The notes under the pieces: model-generated | Told to the model about the DNA's origin: nothing | Databases searched by the model: none | The model's input: the letters and a program-made list of their open reading frames with translations, nothing else | Assembly (NCBI GenBank): GCA_937959395.1 | Contig: CALGLR010000087.1 | Coordinates: forward strand, 1 to 40,997 | Reading direction: 5' to 3' | DNA length: 40,997 nucleotides | Origin: an uncultured Flavobacteriaceae bacterium | Lineage (GTDB): Bacteria; Bacteroidota; Bacteroidia; Flavobacteriales; Flavobacteriaceae | In this document: positions 14,989-23,939 of the stretch, one piece after another | How the letters are laid out: every line of letters starts with the position of its first letter | How positions within the stretch are numbered: position 1 is the first letter of the stretch | Program-made: the position numbers and the translations under genes

Positions 14989-15663
14989 ATGAGCGGAATT
15001 TTAAATTCGTCTATTGGAAGAAAGTTTGCTATGGCACTTTCGGCACTCTTCCTAATGTTTTTTTTACTTCAACATTTTGCAATTAATATTCTTTCTGTAT
15101 TCAGTCCAGATGCTTTTAACGAAGCATCACACTTTATGGGGACGTTTTGGGCAGTACAATATTTGCTACAACCTATATTAATTCTCGGAGTTCTTTTTCA
15201 CTTTGTAATGGGTTTTGTTTTAGAAATAAAAAATAACAAAGCGAGACAAATTAGTTATGCCAAAAATAATGGAGGCGCGAATTCTAGTTGGATGAGTCGT
15301 AACATGATTTGGAGCGGTCTTGCAATCCTTGCATTTATCGTACTGCACTTCATTGACTTTTGGATTCCAGAATTAAACGTTAAATACATTGATGGTGACA
15401 TGTCAGGTTTATTACCTAATGGTGGTTATAGATATTACGAAGAATTAACTCATAAATTTGTAAATCCTTTAAGAGTTGGCGCTTATGTACTAGCATTTAT
15501 TTTCTTAGCATTACACTTATTACATGGTTTTAACTCAGCATTTCAATCGGTTGGAGCTAATAATAAATACACAAATGGGTTGAAAGGGTTTAGCAAAATA
15601 TATGCTATTGGTGTTCCTTTAGGCTTTATTTTCATTGCTTTATTTCATCACTTTAACCACTAA
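14989..15663 (+). CDS. sdhC: Succinate dehydrogenase cytochrome b subunit
   Basis: A 224-aa integral membrane protein with about five transmembrane helices, the Bacteroidota di-haem b type that carries both anchor functions in one chain. Visible helices include FAMALSALFLMFFLLQHF, YLLQPILILGVLFHFVMGF, IWSGLAILAFIVLHFIDFW, GAYVLAFIFLALHLLHGF and IYAIGVPLGFIFIALFHHF. Each contributes histidines (HF, FHF, LHF, LHLLHG) suited to haem ligation. It anchors SdhA/SdhB and passes electrons to menaquinone. It is first in the operon, 12 nt before sdhA. Confidence 0.93.
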   Translation: MSGILNSSIGRKFAMALSALFLMFFLLQHFAINILSVFSPDAFNEASHFMGTFWAVQYLLQPILILGVLFHFVMGFVLEIKNNKARQISYAKNNGGANSSWMSRNMIWSGLAILAFIVLHFIDFWIPELNVKYIDGDMSGLLPNGGYRYYEELTHKFVNPLRVGAYVLAFIFLALHLLHGFNSAFQSVGANNKYTNGLKGFSKIYAIGVPLGFIFIALFHHFNH

Positions 15664-15675
15664 AAATAGTTCTGT

Positions 15676-17673
15676 ATGGCTTTAGATTCAAAAATACCTC
15701 AAGGTCCATTAAAAGACAAATGGACTAATCATAAAAATAAAATAAACTTAGTAAATCCAGCAAATAAACGTCTAATAGATGTTATTATAGTTGGAACAGG
15801 TTTGGCTGGTGGTTCTGCTGCTGCTACTTTAGCGGAATTAGGCTATAATGTAAAAGCATTTTGTTTTCAAGATTCTCCAAGACGTGCACATTCAATTGCT
15901 GCTCAAGGAGGAATTAATGCAGCAAAAAATTATCAAGGAGATGGAGATTCTACTTACCGATTATTTTACGATACTGTAAAAGGTGGTGATTACCGTTCTC
16001 GCGAATCTAATGTTTATCGTTTAGCAGAAGTTTCGGCAAATATTATTGATCAATGTGTGGCACAAGGTGTTCCTTTTGCTCGTGATTATGGTGGTTTATT
16101 AGACAACCGATCTTTTGGAGGTGTACTAGTATCTCGTACTTTTTATGCTAAAGGTCAAACTGGTCAGCAATTATTATTAGGGGCGTATTCTGCTATGAAC
16201 CGACAAATTGGTCGTGGTAAAATAAAAATGTACAACCGTCACGAAATGCTAGATGTAGTCGTTGTAGACGGAAAAGCAAGAGGTATCATAGCGCGTAATT
16301 TAGTAACTGGAGAAGTAGAAAGACATTCAGCTCATGCTGTTGTTTTAGGTACTGGCGGATATGGAAACGTATTCTTCTTATCTACAAACGCAATGGGAAG
16401 TAATGTTACAGCTGCTTGGAAAGCTCATAAACGTGGTGCTTATTTTGCCAACCCTTGTTATACTCAAATTCACCCAACTTGTATTCCTGTTTCTGGAGAT
16501 CATCAATCTAAATTAACATTAATGTCTGAATCTTTAAGAAACGATGGTCGTATCTGGGTGCCAAAACATAAAAAAGATGTTGATGCTATTCGTAATAAAA
16601 CATTAAAACCAATACAATTAAAAGAGGAAGATCGTGACTATTACTTGGAACGTCGCTACCCTGCTTTTGGAAACTTAGTGCCTCGAGATGTTGCATCTCG
16701 TGCTGCTAAAGAACGTTGCGATGCTGGTTTTGGAGTTAATGCTACTGGTGAAGCTGTTTATTTAGATTTTGCTGCTGCCATACAACGTTATGGTAAAGAA
16801 CAAGCGCAAATAAAACACTTAGATCAAAACGATGCAGCCTTGGTTAAACAACTAGGACAAGCTGTTGTTAAAAATAAGTACGGGAATTTATTCCAAATGT
16901 ATGAGAAGATCGTAGATGAAAACCCATACGAAACACCAATGATGATATACCCTGCTGTACATTATACTATGGGAGGTATTTGGGTAGATTATAATTTACA
17001 AACTACAATTCCTGGGTTATACGCCGTTGGTGAAGCCAATTTCTCAGATCATGGTGCGAACCGTTTAGGAGCATCTGCATTAATGCAAGGACTAGCCGAT
17101 GGTTATTTTGTGTTACCATACACAATTGGAGATTACTTATCTCATGATATTAGAACAGGACCAATTTCTACGGAAACAAAAGAATTTGAAGCAGCAGAAA
17201 AAAAGGTAAACTCTGAGATTGAACATTTAATTAATAATAACGGGACTAAACCTGTTGATTATTTCCACAAACGTTTAGGAAAAATAATGTGGAATAAATG
17301 TGGAATGGCACGTAATGAAAAAGAATTAAAAGAAGCTATTGAAGAGATTTCTGCATTAAGAGCAGAATTCTGGAAAGATGTTAGAGTACCAGGAACTGCA
17401 AACGAATTTAATGAAGAATTAGCAAAAGCTGGTCGTGTAGCAGATTTCTTAGAACTTGGAGAATTATTTGCTAAAGATGCATTGGTAAGAGAAGAATCTG
17501 CTGGTGGTCACTTCAGAGACGAATACCAAACCCCAGAAGGAGAAGCAATGCGTCGTAAAGAATTCCAATTTGTATCTGCTTGGGAATATAAAGGAGAACC
17601 AAAAGATGCTGTTTTGCATAAAGAAGAATTAACATACGAAAATATCGAAGTTAAAGAAAGAAGTTACAAATAA
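15676..17673 (+). CDS. sdhA: Succinate dehydrogenase flavoprotein subunit
   Basis: This 665-aa catalytic subunit oxidises succinate to fumarate. The Rossmann motif [11 protein letters not shown] (from residue 39) binds FAD, and His72 in [13 protein letters not shown] is the expected covalent flavin attachment site. The active-site segments [23 protein letters not shown] and [14 protein letters not shown] are intact, as is the C-terminal [10 protein letters not shown] region. The length is typical of Bacteroidota/Epsilon-type enzymes (about 660 aa). It is cytoplasmic and attached to the membrane via SdhB/SdhC. It is followed 26 nt later by an unusual small membrane-protein gene before sdhB. 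Confidence 0.96.
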   Translation: MALDSKIPQGPLKDKWTNHKNKINLVNPANKRLIDVIIVGTGLAGGSAAATLAELGYNVKAFCFQDSPRRAHSIAAQGGINAAKNYQGDGDSTYRLFYDTVKGGDYRSRESNVYRLAEVSANIIDQCVAQGVPFARDYGGLLDNRSFGGVLVSRTFYAKGQTGQQLLLGAYSAMNRQIGRGKIKMYNRHEMLDVVVVDGKARGIIARNLVTGEVERHSAHAVVLGTGGYGNVFFLSTNAMGSNVTAAWKAHKRGAYFANPCYTQIHPTCIPVSGDHQSKLTLMSESLRNDGRIWVPKHKKDVDAIRNKTLKPIQLKEEDRDYYLERRYPAFGNLVPRDVASRAAKERCDAGFGVNATGEAVYLDFAAAIQRYGKEQAQIKHLDQNDAALVKQLGQAVVKNKYGNLFQMYEKIVDENPYETPMMIYPAVHYTMGGIWVDYNLQTTIPGLYAVGEANFSDHGANRLGASALMQGLADGYFVLPYTIGDYLSHDIRTGPISTETKEFEAAEKKVNSEIEHLINNNGTKPVDYFHKRLGKIMWNKCGMARNEKELKEAIEEISALRAEFWKDVRVPGTANEFNEELAKAGRVADFLELGELFAKDALVREESAGGHFRDEYQTPEGEAMRRKEFQFVSAWEYKGEPKDAVLHKEELTYENIEVKERSYK

Positions 17674-17699
17674 ACAACCGTACTAAACCTAACTAAAAG

Positions 17700-18053
17700 A
17701 TGAGTACATTAAGATTAAAACTAAAGCGAGTAGACCCCATTAAGTATTCTATTATAGCGGCTTTATTAACCATTGTACTAATGCTAATAATATTGGTGCC
17801 AGCGATGCTAATAATGTCACTTGTAGGAGCTGGTGCAGCAACAGAATCATTTGGCGCTGCTGGCGCAATTCTTGGTGGCGGACTCTTTATGATTATTCTT
17901 ATGCCCATCATTTATGGTGTTTTTGTATTTATTATAACATTAATTTCTACAGCGCTTCTAAACTTTATTTTAAAGAAAACTGGGGGTCTAGATCTTGATT
18001 TCGAAAAATCGGGATTAGATATTTCTCAAATAGGAAAACCTACAATAGATTAA
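17700..18053 (+). CDS. Small membrane protein inserted between sdhA and sdhB
   Basis: A 117-aa protein starting [13 protein letters not shown], with a first hydrophobic segment at about 19-43 and a second at about 59-85 ([20 protein letters not shown]), and a soluble tail ending in [19 protein letters not shown]. It has two or three membrane passes, with glycine/alanine between. It resembles conserved small membrane proteins of Flavobacteriia that I cannot name with certainty. It is co-transcribed with sdhCAB (26 nt after sdhA, 11 nt before sdhB). A role in complex II assembly is possible from position only. Confidence 0.8.
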   Translation: MSTLRLKLKRVDPIKYSIIAALLTIVLMLIILVPAMLIMSLVGAGAATESFGAAGAILGGGLFMIILMPIIYGVFVFIITLISTALLNFILKKTGGLDLDFEKSGLDISQIGKPTID

Positions 18054-18064
18054 AAAAAATAGTT

Positions 18065-18811
18065 ATGAATTTAACGTTAAAAATATGGCGTCAAAAAGAC
18101 GCAAACGACAAAGGAAAAATAGTTGATTATAAAATTAACGATATTTCTCCTGACATGTCTTTTCTTGAAATGTTAGACGTTTTAAACAGCGAATTAATTA
18201 CTAAAGGAGATGAACCGGTTGCTTTTGATCATGATTGTAGAGAAGGAATATGTGGTTCATGTTCGTTATACATTAATGGAGAAGCCCATGGTCCAGATCG
18301 TTTAGTAACGACTTGCCAATTACACATGCGAAAATTTAAAGATGGTGATACTATTTTTATAGAGCCATTTAGAGCCAAAGCATTTCCTGTAATTAAAGAT
18401 TTAGTTGTTGATCGTACGGCTTTTGATCGTGTACAACATGCTGGTGGATTTATTTCTGTAAATACATCTGGAAATACTCAAGACGCTAATTCAATACCTA
18501 TTGAAAAAGTAAATGCAGATAAAGCTTTTGATGCTGCGACATGTATTGGTTGTGGTGCTTGTGTTGCTAGTTGTAAAAATTCTAGTGCGATGCTATTTGT
18601 ATCTGCTAAAGTTTCTCAATTTGCATTATTACCTCAAGGACAAGTTGAAGCTACAGATCGTGTTTTAAATATGGTTAATCAAATGGATGAAGAAGGTTTT
18701 GGAAACTGTACAAACACAGGTGCTTGTGAAGTAGAATGTCCAAAAGGAATTTCTTTAGAAAACATAGCTAGAATGAATCGTGAGTTTCTAACGGCATCGT
18801 TAAAAGGTTAA
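18065..18811 (+). CDS. sdhB: Succinate dehydrogenase iron-sulfur subunit
   Basis: This 248-aa electron-transfer subunit links SdhA flavin to the cytochrome b anchor. Cys58, Cys63, Cys66 ([10 protein letters not shown]) and Cys84 hold the [2Fe-2S] cluster. [13 protein letters not shown] and [14 protein letters not shown] hold the [4Fe-4S] and [3Fe-4S] clusters, with the expected spacing. It is the last gene of the operon. The nearest convincing terminator downstream is the hairpin at 19016-19038, about 205 nt later. Confidence 0.96.
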   Translation: MNLTLKIWRQKDANDKGKIVDYKINDISPDMSFLEMLDVLNSELITKGDEPVAFDHDCREGICGSCSLYINGEAHGPDRLVTTCQLHMRKFKDGDTIFIEPFRAKAFPVIKDLVVDRTAFDRVQHAGGFISVNTSGNTQDANSIPIEKVNADKAFDAATCIGCGACVASCKNSSAMLFVSAKVSQFALLPQGQVEATDRVLNMVNQMDEEGFGNCTNTGACEVECPKGISLENIARMNREFLTASLKG

Positions 18812-19015
18812 GAACCTATTTTAGCATTCTTTTAAAGAAAAAATAATACCATTTCTGAATATCATATTCAGTAAAAGAAATTGATTATTTTCTTCTTTAT
18901 ATAAAATACAAAAAATAAAGCATAGTTTGTATTACGATTTCTTTTTTTACTAAAATAGAAAGGAGAAAAGGATAATTTATTGCGGTATATTATATTCAGA
19001 AATGGTATAACGTAT

Positions 19016-19038
19016 CCCAAGCCTAGCTTGGGTTTTTT
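19016..19038 (+). terminator. Strong intrinsic terminator just before the M28 start codon
   Basis: A perfect 7-bp stem (CCCAAGC / GCTTGGG) with a CTA loop is followed by six Ts. It ends only 13 nt before ATG 19052. It probably terminates the sdh operon, but its position would also make it an attenuator if transcription of the peptidase begins upstream of it. Confidence 0.85.
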
Positions 19039-19051
19039 AATTAGTATTATT

Positions 19052-19993
19052 ATGAATTTATATCCATCTAAATTTTACTTATTACTGTTCTCAATTTTAT
19101 TATTTAATTGTAATGCTCAAAAAAAGAAGCCTTCTATAAACATACCTAAACTAGTACCCCAAAACTGGTTTGATGGAGAAGCATTACTTAATCGTCTACA
19201 AATACTTTCTTCTAATGAATATGAAGGCAGACGAACAGGGACTAAAGGTGCTAAAAAAGCTAAAATATACATAATAGACCAATTAGAAGCCTTAAATATT
19301 AATCCTCTGGCGACTAACTATACACAATCATTTAGTTTTGAGAGTAGAAATAAAACCTATGAAGGAGAGAATATTTTAGGAATAATAAAAGGGTCTAAAT
19401 TTCCAGAAAAATATATCGTAATATCTGCTCATTATGATCATGAAGGCATAAAAGATGGAGAAATTTATAATGGTGCCGATGATGATGCTTCTGGCACAAG
19501 TGCATTAATTGCTTTTGCTGAATATTTTAAGAAACATCCTCCTAAGCATTCTGTAATATTAGCAGCAGTAGATGCTGAAGAATTAGGGTTAAAAGGGTCT
19601 AAGTTTTTTGTTGATCATTCTATTATTCCTTTAAAAAGTATAAAACTAAATCTTAATATGGATATGATTGGTAGAAGTGATACTTCTGAATTGTATGTTG
19701 TAGGTACAAATCATTATGAGAAATTACTCCCTGCAATACCTGAAAAGAATTTAGGTTTACAAATTATTACTGGACAACATGATGGCACAGGACGAGGTGC
19801 AAATTGGACCAATTCTTCAGATCATGCTTCTTTTCACTCTAAAGGTATTCCTTTTTTATATTTTGGTGTTGAAGATCATAAAGACTACCATAAGCCTACA
19901 GATGATTTTGAAGCAATTCAACCTGTTTTTTATCAAAACGCAGTTTATAATATTATTTCTACTTTTATAAAATTAGATAATATGACTCTTTAA
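19052..19993 (+). CDS. M28-family zinc peptidase lipoprotein
   Basis: I place the start at ATG 19052, because an upstream in-frame start at 18980 would translate through the terminator hairpin. This gives 313 aa with a lipoprotein signal (LLFSILLFNC, Cys at about 20). The peptidase domain carries the co-catalytic metal motifs: SAHYDHEG (His, Asp), NGADDDASGTSAL (bridging Asp), DAEELGLKGS (catalytic Glu-Glu), MDMIGR (Asp) and a late His in VEDHKDYHKPTDD. Family members are aminopeptidases or carboxypeptidases; this one would act in the periplasm or at the outer membrane. It lies 14 nt before the MutS-like gene, so the two are likely co-transcribed. Confidence 0.88.
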   Translation: MNLYPSKFYLLLFSILLFNCNAQKKKPSINIPKLVPQNWFDGEALLNRLQILSSNEYEGRRTGTKGAKKAKIYIIDQLEALNINPLATNYTQSFSFESRNKTYEGENILGIIKGSKFPEKYIVISAHYDHEGIKDGEIYNGADDDASGTSALIAFAEYFKKHPPKHSVILAAVDAEELGLKGSKFFVDHSIIPLKSIKLNLNMDMIGRSDTSELYVVGTNHYEKLLPAIPEKNLGLQIITGQHDGTGRGANWTNSSDHASFHSKGIPFLYFGVEDHKDYHKPTDDFEAIQPVFYQNAVYNIISTFIKLDNMTL

Positions 19994-20007
19994 CTCATTA
20001 TAATTAA

Positions 20008-21777
20008 ATGTTAGACCCATTAGTATACTATAATTCTAAATTGAACTCTTACAAAGCAACTGTTTCTTCTATCTATAAGAAGTTAACCAGTCTAAGCATT
20101 GCACGTCTTCTAACATTTGTAATTTCCGCTGTTGGTATTTATCTTACTTTTTCTAATTGGCAAATCGCTGTTTTTATTGGTATACTAGGAATTGTTCTCT
20201 TTCTATTCTTACTATCGAAATATACTTCATTAAAAAAAGAACACCTTCTTAACAAAGCTTTGGTTGAAATTAATGAAGATGAAATAAAAATAGGATCTGG
20301 TGATTTCTTTGATAAAGCTGAAGGATTAGAATTTCAAGACTCTCAGCATTATTATTGCTTAGATATTGATCTCTTTGGTCGCGGCTCTTTTTTTCAATTT
20401 ATAGACAGAACACAACTAAAAGATAGCGCTCTTTATTTAGCCAATATTTTAAAAGAAAATGAGATTACTAATATTGTTAATCGCCAAAACGCTATTAAAG
20501 AATTATCAAACAAACCAGAATGGCGTCAACATTTCCAAGCTACAGCAAGCATAATTAAAGTAGAAACAAAAACTCAAGAGGCTGTAAAATGGTTACAAAA
20601 CTATAACTCATTCCTTCCGCAATCAATAAAATGGTTGCCCTTATTTATTTCTATTTGCTCTTTTGCCACAATAAGTTTAGCTATTTTTAAAATAATCCCC
20701 CCTTCAATTGTTGGTTATTGGCTACTTGTTGGTTTGTTGTTAAGTGGTCGCTATGTAAAAAAAATTAATCAACTATCAACAAATACAGACAAAATAAGAG
20801 ACACCTTTAGACAATATGCTTTATTGCTAAACTCTATAGAAAACGAAACATTTAATTCAGAATTACTTCAGCAGAAACAAAAAGCAATTCAACTAGAGCA
20901 TGAAAAGGCATCTACAATCTTGAATCAACTCTCAAGAGCAATGGATTCGCTTGATAACAGAAACAATATCATCTCTGCTATTTTTGGTAATGGTTATTTC
21001 TTAACCGACTTAAGGCACAGTTATACTATTGAAAAATGGATAGAGAAATATAGTGAAACCATTAGCGATTGGTTTGAGGTTGCTGCTTTCTTTGACGCCT
21101 ATAATAGTTTAGGTAATTATGCTTTTAACCATCCAAATTATGTGTATTCAGAAATATTAGACTCTAAAGAAAAAACTCAGGTTACCCAACTAGGCCACCC
21201 ATTACTTAATGCCGAAAAGCGTGTTGACAATGATTTCATTATAGAAAACCAACAATTTTTTATAATAACTGGTGCAAATATGGCTGGAAAAAGTACTTTT
21301 TTAAGGACAGTTTCTCTGCATGTTGTTATGGCAAATATAGGATTACCTGTTTGTGCAAAATCAAGCAAGTACGCGCCTGTAAAGTTAATTACAAGCATGA
21401 GAACTAGTGATTCTTTAACAGATGATAGTTCTTATTTCTTTTCTGAATTAAAACGCTTAAAATATATCGTAGACACTATTGAGACCGATTCGTATTTTAT
21501 TATTCTAGACGAAATCTTAAAAGGAACAAATAGTACAGATAAAGCCATTGGTTCTCGAAAATTTGTAGAAAAATTAGTTTCAGGAAATGCAACGGGCATT
21601 ATCGCTACTCACGATTTAAGTCTTTGTGAAATAGAAAAAACACTTGAACCCGTTAAAAATTATTATTTTGATGCACAAATAATTAATAATGAACTCTTCT
21701 TTGATTACAACTTTAAAAAAGGGATTTGTCAGAATATGAATGCTAGTTTTTTACTTAAAAAAATGGAGATTATTTAA
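20008..21777 (+). CDS. Membrane-anchored MutS-like ATPase
   Basis: A 589-aa protein with two hydrophobic pairs: about residues 30-72 (LLTFVISAVGIYLTF, IAVFIGILGIVLFLFLL) and 212-247 (LPLFISICSFATISLAIF, IVGYWLLVGLLL). A MutS core/lever region follows, then the MutS ATPase domain V with Walker A TGANMAGKS (about 421-429), LTDDSSYFFSELKRL and Walker B YFIILDEILKGTNS, ending with TGIIATHDLSL. It lacks the mismatch-recognition and connector domains of MutS1. The family is common in Bacteroidota and annotated as 'DNA mismatch repair protein MutS', but the membrane segments argue against ordinary mismatch repair. The function is unknown. Confidence 0.88.
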   Translation: MLDPLVYYNSKLNSYKATVSSIYKKLTSLSIARLLTFVISAVGIYLTFSNWQIAVFIGILGIVLFLFLLSKYTSLKKEHLLNKALVEINEDEIKIGSGDFFDKAEGLEFQDSQHYYCLDIDLFGRGSFFQFIDRTQLKDSALYLANILKENEITNIVNRQNAIKELSNKPEWRQHFQATASIIKVETKTQEAVKWLQNYNSFLPQSIKWLPLFISICSFATISLAIFKIIPPSIVGYWLLVGLLLSGRYVKKINQLSTNTDKIRDTFRQYALLLNSIENETFNSELLQQKQKAIQLEHEKASTILNQLSRAMDSLDNRNNIISAIFGNGYFLTDLRHSYTIEKWIEKYSETISDWFEVAAFFDAYNSLGNYAFNHPNYVYSEILDSKEKTQVTQLGHPLLNAEKRVDNDFIIENQQFFIITGANMAGKSTFLRTVSLHVVMANIGLPVCAKSSKYAPVKLITSMRTSDSLTDDSSYFFSELKRLKYIVDTIETDSYFIILDEILKGTNSTDKAIGSRKFVEKLVSGNATGIIATHDLSLCEIEKTLEPVKNYYFDAQIINNELFFDYNFKKGICQNMNASFLLKKMEII

Positions 21778-21869
21778 ATTAAATTATGAACTCATCTTTT
21801 TCTATTTCCTTTAAAATGCGCTATAAATAATTTAGTTTGCTAATTCAATAGATACCTTCAGATAACATA

Positions 21870-21908
21870 AAAAAGTATAAGAAATAAATAACATTCCTTA
21901 TACTTTTT
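21870..21908. terminator. Bidirectional terminator
   Basis: A perfect 12-bp stem, AAAAAGTATAAG / CTTATACTTTTT, lies between the convergent MutS-like gene and the crystallin-like lipoprotein. It suits both strands. Confidence 0.8.
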
Positions 21909-21944
21909 AATCTTTAGTAAATTATTATCACCTCACTAACTAGC

Positions 21945-22607
21945 TTATAATTTTCTAAATACTTTCCATGAACTAATAGTTCTAGGTTTAGCAAAAGAGG
22001 CAGAAGCTTGCCTTGTACCTTCATTAGAAGTGTACTTATATTTAGTTTTAGCCCCTTTTCTATTCTTACCATCAAATAATGTTATTTCAAATTTGTTTTT
22101 AACCCTCTGGTTATCTGCAAAGGCGGTAAAATTTGCGACTTGATTATCGAAATTAGATGGTAAATTCCCAAAAGCTACTTCTCCACGATCTAATTTAGGT
22201 TCAACTAAATGTAATCTACCAGTATTTAAACCAAAACCTGTATAAAAGAATATATTAGATGTTCTAGCAATAGTTCGATTTGATGATACGATCGATTTTT
22301 TAAATGCTTTAAAATCAGTATCAGAATCAAAAATAAATAATTCATTCTCTGTATTACTATAAGTCACTTGAGCATACATATACTTGTCTAAAATTGCCTT
22401 GTTATCATACAATTCATCAATAGTATAAGTTTCTCCATCGTAGGTTAACGATTTAAAATTTTCAGCATCATGCTTTTTGGCTTCTTCAAGTGAAACTTCT
22501 GTGCTTGCATTTTCTGTAATTGTGTTGTCATCTATCTCTTCGTTAGAGCATGAGGTGAAACATACTGTTGCTAATACTAGCAGTGTTAAATAACTTAATT
22601 TTTTCAT
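21945..22607 (-). CDS. Beta/gamma-crystallin-like lipoprotein, copy 1
   Basis: A 220-aa lipoprotein (lipobox CFTSC, Cys20). The N-terminal half holds a conserved acidic segment (SLEEAKKHDAENFKSLTY, then DGETYTIDELY) shared with the next gene. The C-terminal half resembles a degenerate beta/gamma-crystallin unit: IFFYTGFGLNTGRLHLV, then FGNLPSNFDNQVANFTAF, then a second strand set ITLFDGKNRKGAKTKY, ending in ISSWKVFRKL. It is a tandem paralogue of 22877-23566 with a near-identical signal sequence and upstream DNA. The promoter -7 element is at 22655-22662. Such domains can bind calcium or be structural; no ligand is evident. Confidence 0.7.
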   Translation of the reverse strand: MKKLSYLTLLVLATVCFTSCSNEEIDDNTITENASTEVSLEEAKKHDAENFKSLTYDGETYTIDELYDNKAILDKYMYAQVTYSNTENELFIFDSDTDFKAFKKSIVSSNRTIARTSNIFFYTGFGLNTGRLHLVEPKLDRGEVAFGNLPSNFDNQVANFTAFADNQRVKNKFEITLFDGKNRKGAKTKYKYTSNEGTRQASASFAKPRTISSWKVFRKL

Positions 22608-22654
22608 GTTGTTGTTTTAAGTTTTAATTTGTTTGATTATTAAAAATTTATATT

Positions 22655-22662
22655 CAAATGTA
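22655..22662 (-). promoter_or_regulatory. -7 element of crystallin-like copy 1
   Basis: The minus strand reads TACATTTG (TAnnTTTG). It sits in an upstream region that is recognisably duplicated in front of copy 2, where the same position holds TATATTTG. Confidence 0.6.
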
Positions 22663-22795
22663 GTATGCTTTTTTTATGTAAAATTATAAATGTGAGTTTT
22701 TTATGAGTTATACTATTTCTGCATACGGCAATAATACAACTATATATAAAACAGCTTTTTAATTAAAAAAAGCTGTTTAAAGGTGCTACATTATA

Positions 22796-22836
22796 TAAAA
22801 AAGAGGGAAATCAAAATTGGAAATCCCTCTTTTATT
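22796..22836 (-). terminator. Terminator of crystallin-like copy 2
   Basis: The stem AAAGAGGGA / TCCCTCTTT is flanked on the minus-strand 3' side by a T-run. A second, weaker hairpin (AAACAGCTTTTT with AAAAAGCTGTTT, 22748-22777) follows. Confidence 0.75.
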
Positions 22837-22876
22837 TTTATCGCATATTAACTGGCTATTTTCTATAGTAGATTCT

Positions 22877-23566
22877 CTAATATTTTACCCAAATTTGCCA
22901 TGAACTTATCTTATCATTTTCAATAAGTGAATCTCTTCTTACTATTTTGGAAGTAGAAACATTTCCATCTGCTATAGCTACTATTTTTAATGTCCTATTT
23001 CTCCTATTAAAATCTTTGTAAGTTGAAAAGATAGCTTCATGCTTATTAAAGAAGGGTATTAAATAAAGGTATAATGATGAGGTTATATCATTAAAATTGG
23101 ACGGTAAATTTCCATGTCTACTTCGAGGAGTTGTTGAAGTTTTATAATTCACCCTTAAAGATCGACCTCCTACATCTTTATGTTCGAAAAAAATAATACC
23201 AACTTCAACTTTATCATTTCTTAAACTTCTTCTTTTGTTAAAAGCCTCGTAGTCTGAATTAGAATCAAAAATAAATAACTCAGACTTTTCGTTATCGTTA
23301 TTGCCCTCTACATAATTAAAGGTAACTTGAGCGTTCATATACTTGTCTAACACCTCCTCATTAGCATACAATTCGTCTATTGTATAGGTTTCGCCATTGT
23401 AAGTTAATGATTTGAAGTTTTCAGCATCGTGCGCTCTAGCTTCTTCTAGTGTAACTTCTGTAGTTACATTTTCTGTAATTGCTGTTTCGTCTATCGCTTC
23501 GTTTGAGCATGAGGTGAAACATACTGTTGCTAATACTAGCAGTGTTAAATAACTTAATTTTTTCAT
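22877..23566 (-). CDS. Beta/gamma-crystallin-like lipoprotein, copy 2
   Basis: A 229-aa lipoprotein whose first 20+ residues match copy 1 almost exactly (MKKLSYLTLLVLATVCFTSC). The same acidic segment follows (TLEEARAHDAENFKSLTY). Here the crystallin signature is much clearer: GIIFFEHKDVGGRSLRVNY (aromatic-rich strand with GGRSL), then GNLPSNFNDITSSLYLY, whose D-x-x-S-S matches the (N/D)-(N/D)-x-x-(S/T)-S Ca-binding loop of the fold. The last motif is ISSWQIWVKY. Copy 1 has lost most of the D-x-x-S-S residues. It is transcribed separately, from the -7 element at 23603-23610. Confidence 0.75.
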   Translation of the reverse strand: MKKLSYLTLLVLATVCFTSCSNEAIDETAITENVTTEVTLEEARAHDAENFKSLTYNGETYTIDELYANEEVLDKYMNAQVTFNYVEGNNDNEKSELFIFDSNSDYEAFNKRRSLRNDKVEVGIIFFEHKDVGGRSLRVNYKTSTTPRSRHGNLPSNFNDITSSLYLYLIPFFNKHEAIFSTYKDFNRRNRTLKIVAIADGNVSTSKIVRRDSLIENDKISSWQIWVKY

Positions 23567-23602
23567 GTTGTTTTATTTGTTTGATTATTAAAAATTTGCA
23601 TG

Positions 23603-23630
23603 CAAATATAGCATGCCTTTTTAAGCACAA
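23603..23630 (-). promoter_or_regulatory. Promoter of crystallin-like copy 2
   Basis: The minus strand has TATATTTG (23603-23610) with TTG at 23628-23630, a 17-nt spacer. The -7 box is flanked on both sides by the self-complementary hexamer GCATGC (23598-23603 and 23611-23616), which could be an operator. Confidence 0.6.
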
Positions 23631-23939
23631 TTGTAAACGTGAGTTTTTTATTAGATATACTGTTTTTTGCCTGCAATTATATTACAACCACCTGTAGACA
23701 GAGATTTTACTAATTAGTTCATTTGATAACGTGTGTTTAAAATGGTAATTATAAAGTAAAGCATCTTTATTATTTAAAATTTTTCAAGGCACTAAAAAAA
23801 ATTCCTAGTAGTGGTATTGAAGTAGTAAGTATTCAAAAATAATGAACACGAAACTCCTGAAAAACAAGTATTTAAAACCCCTGAAAACAAGGTTGGAAAA
23901 TGATAAAAATCATAATATTTTTATTGTAAAATAAAATCC
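23631..23939. other. Divergent intergenic region with a 12-13 bp direct repeat
   Basis: There is no ORF. CCTGAAAAACAAG (23856-23868) recurs as CCTGAAAACAAG (23880-23891), 24 nt apart start to start, about 50-85 nt upstream of the T9SS-exported protein gene. This is a candidate regulator-binding pair. The remainder is AT-rich. Confidence 0.45.
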
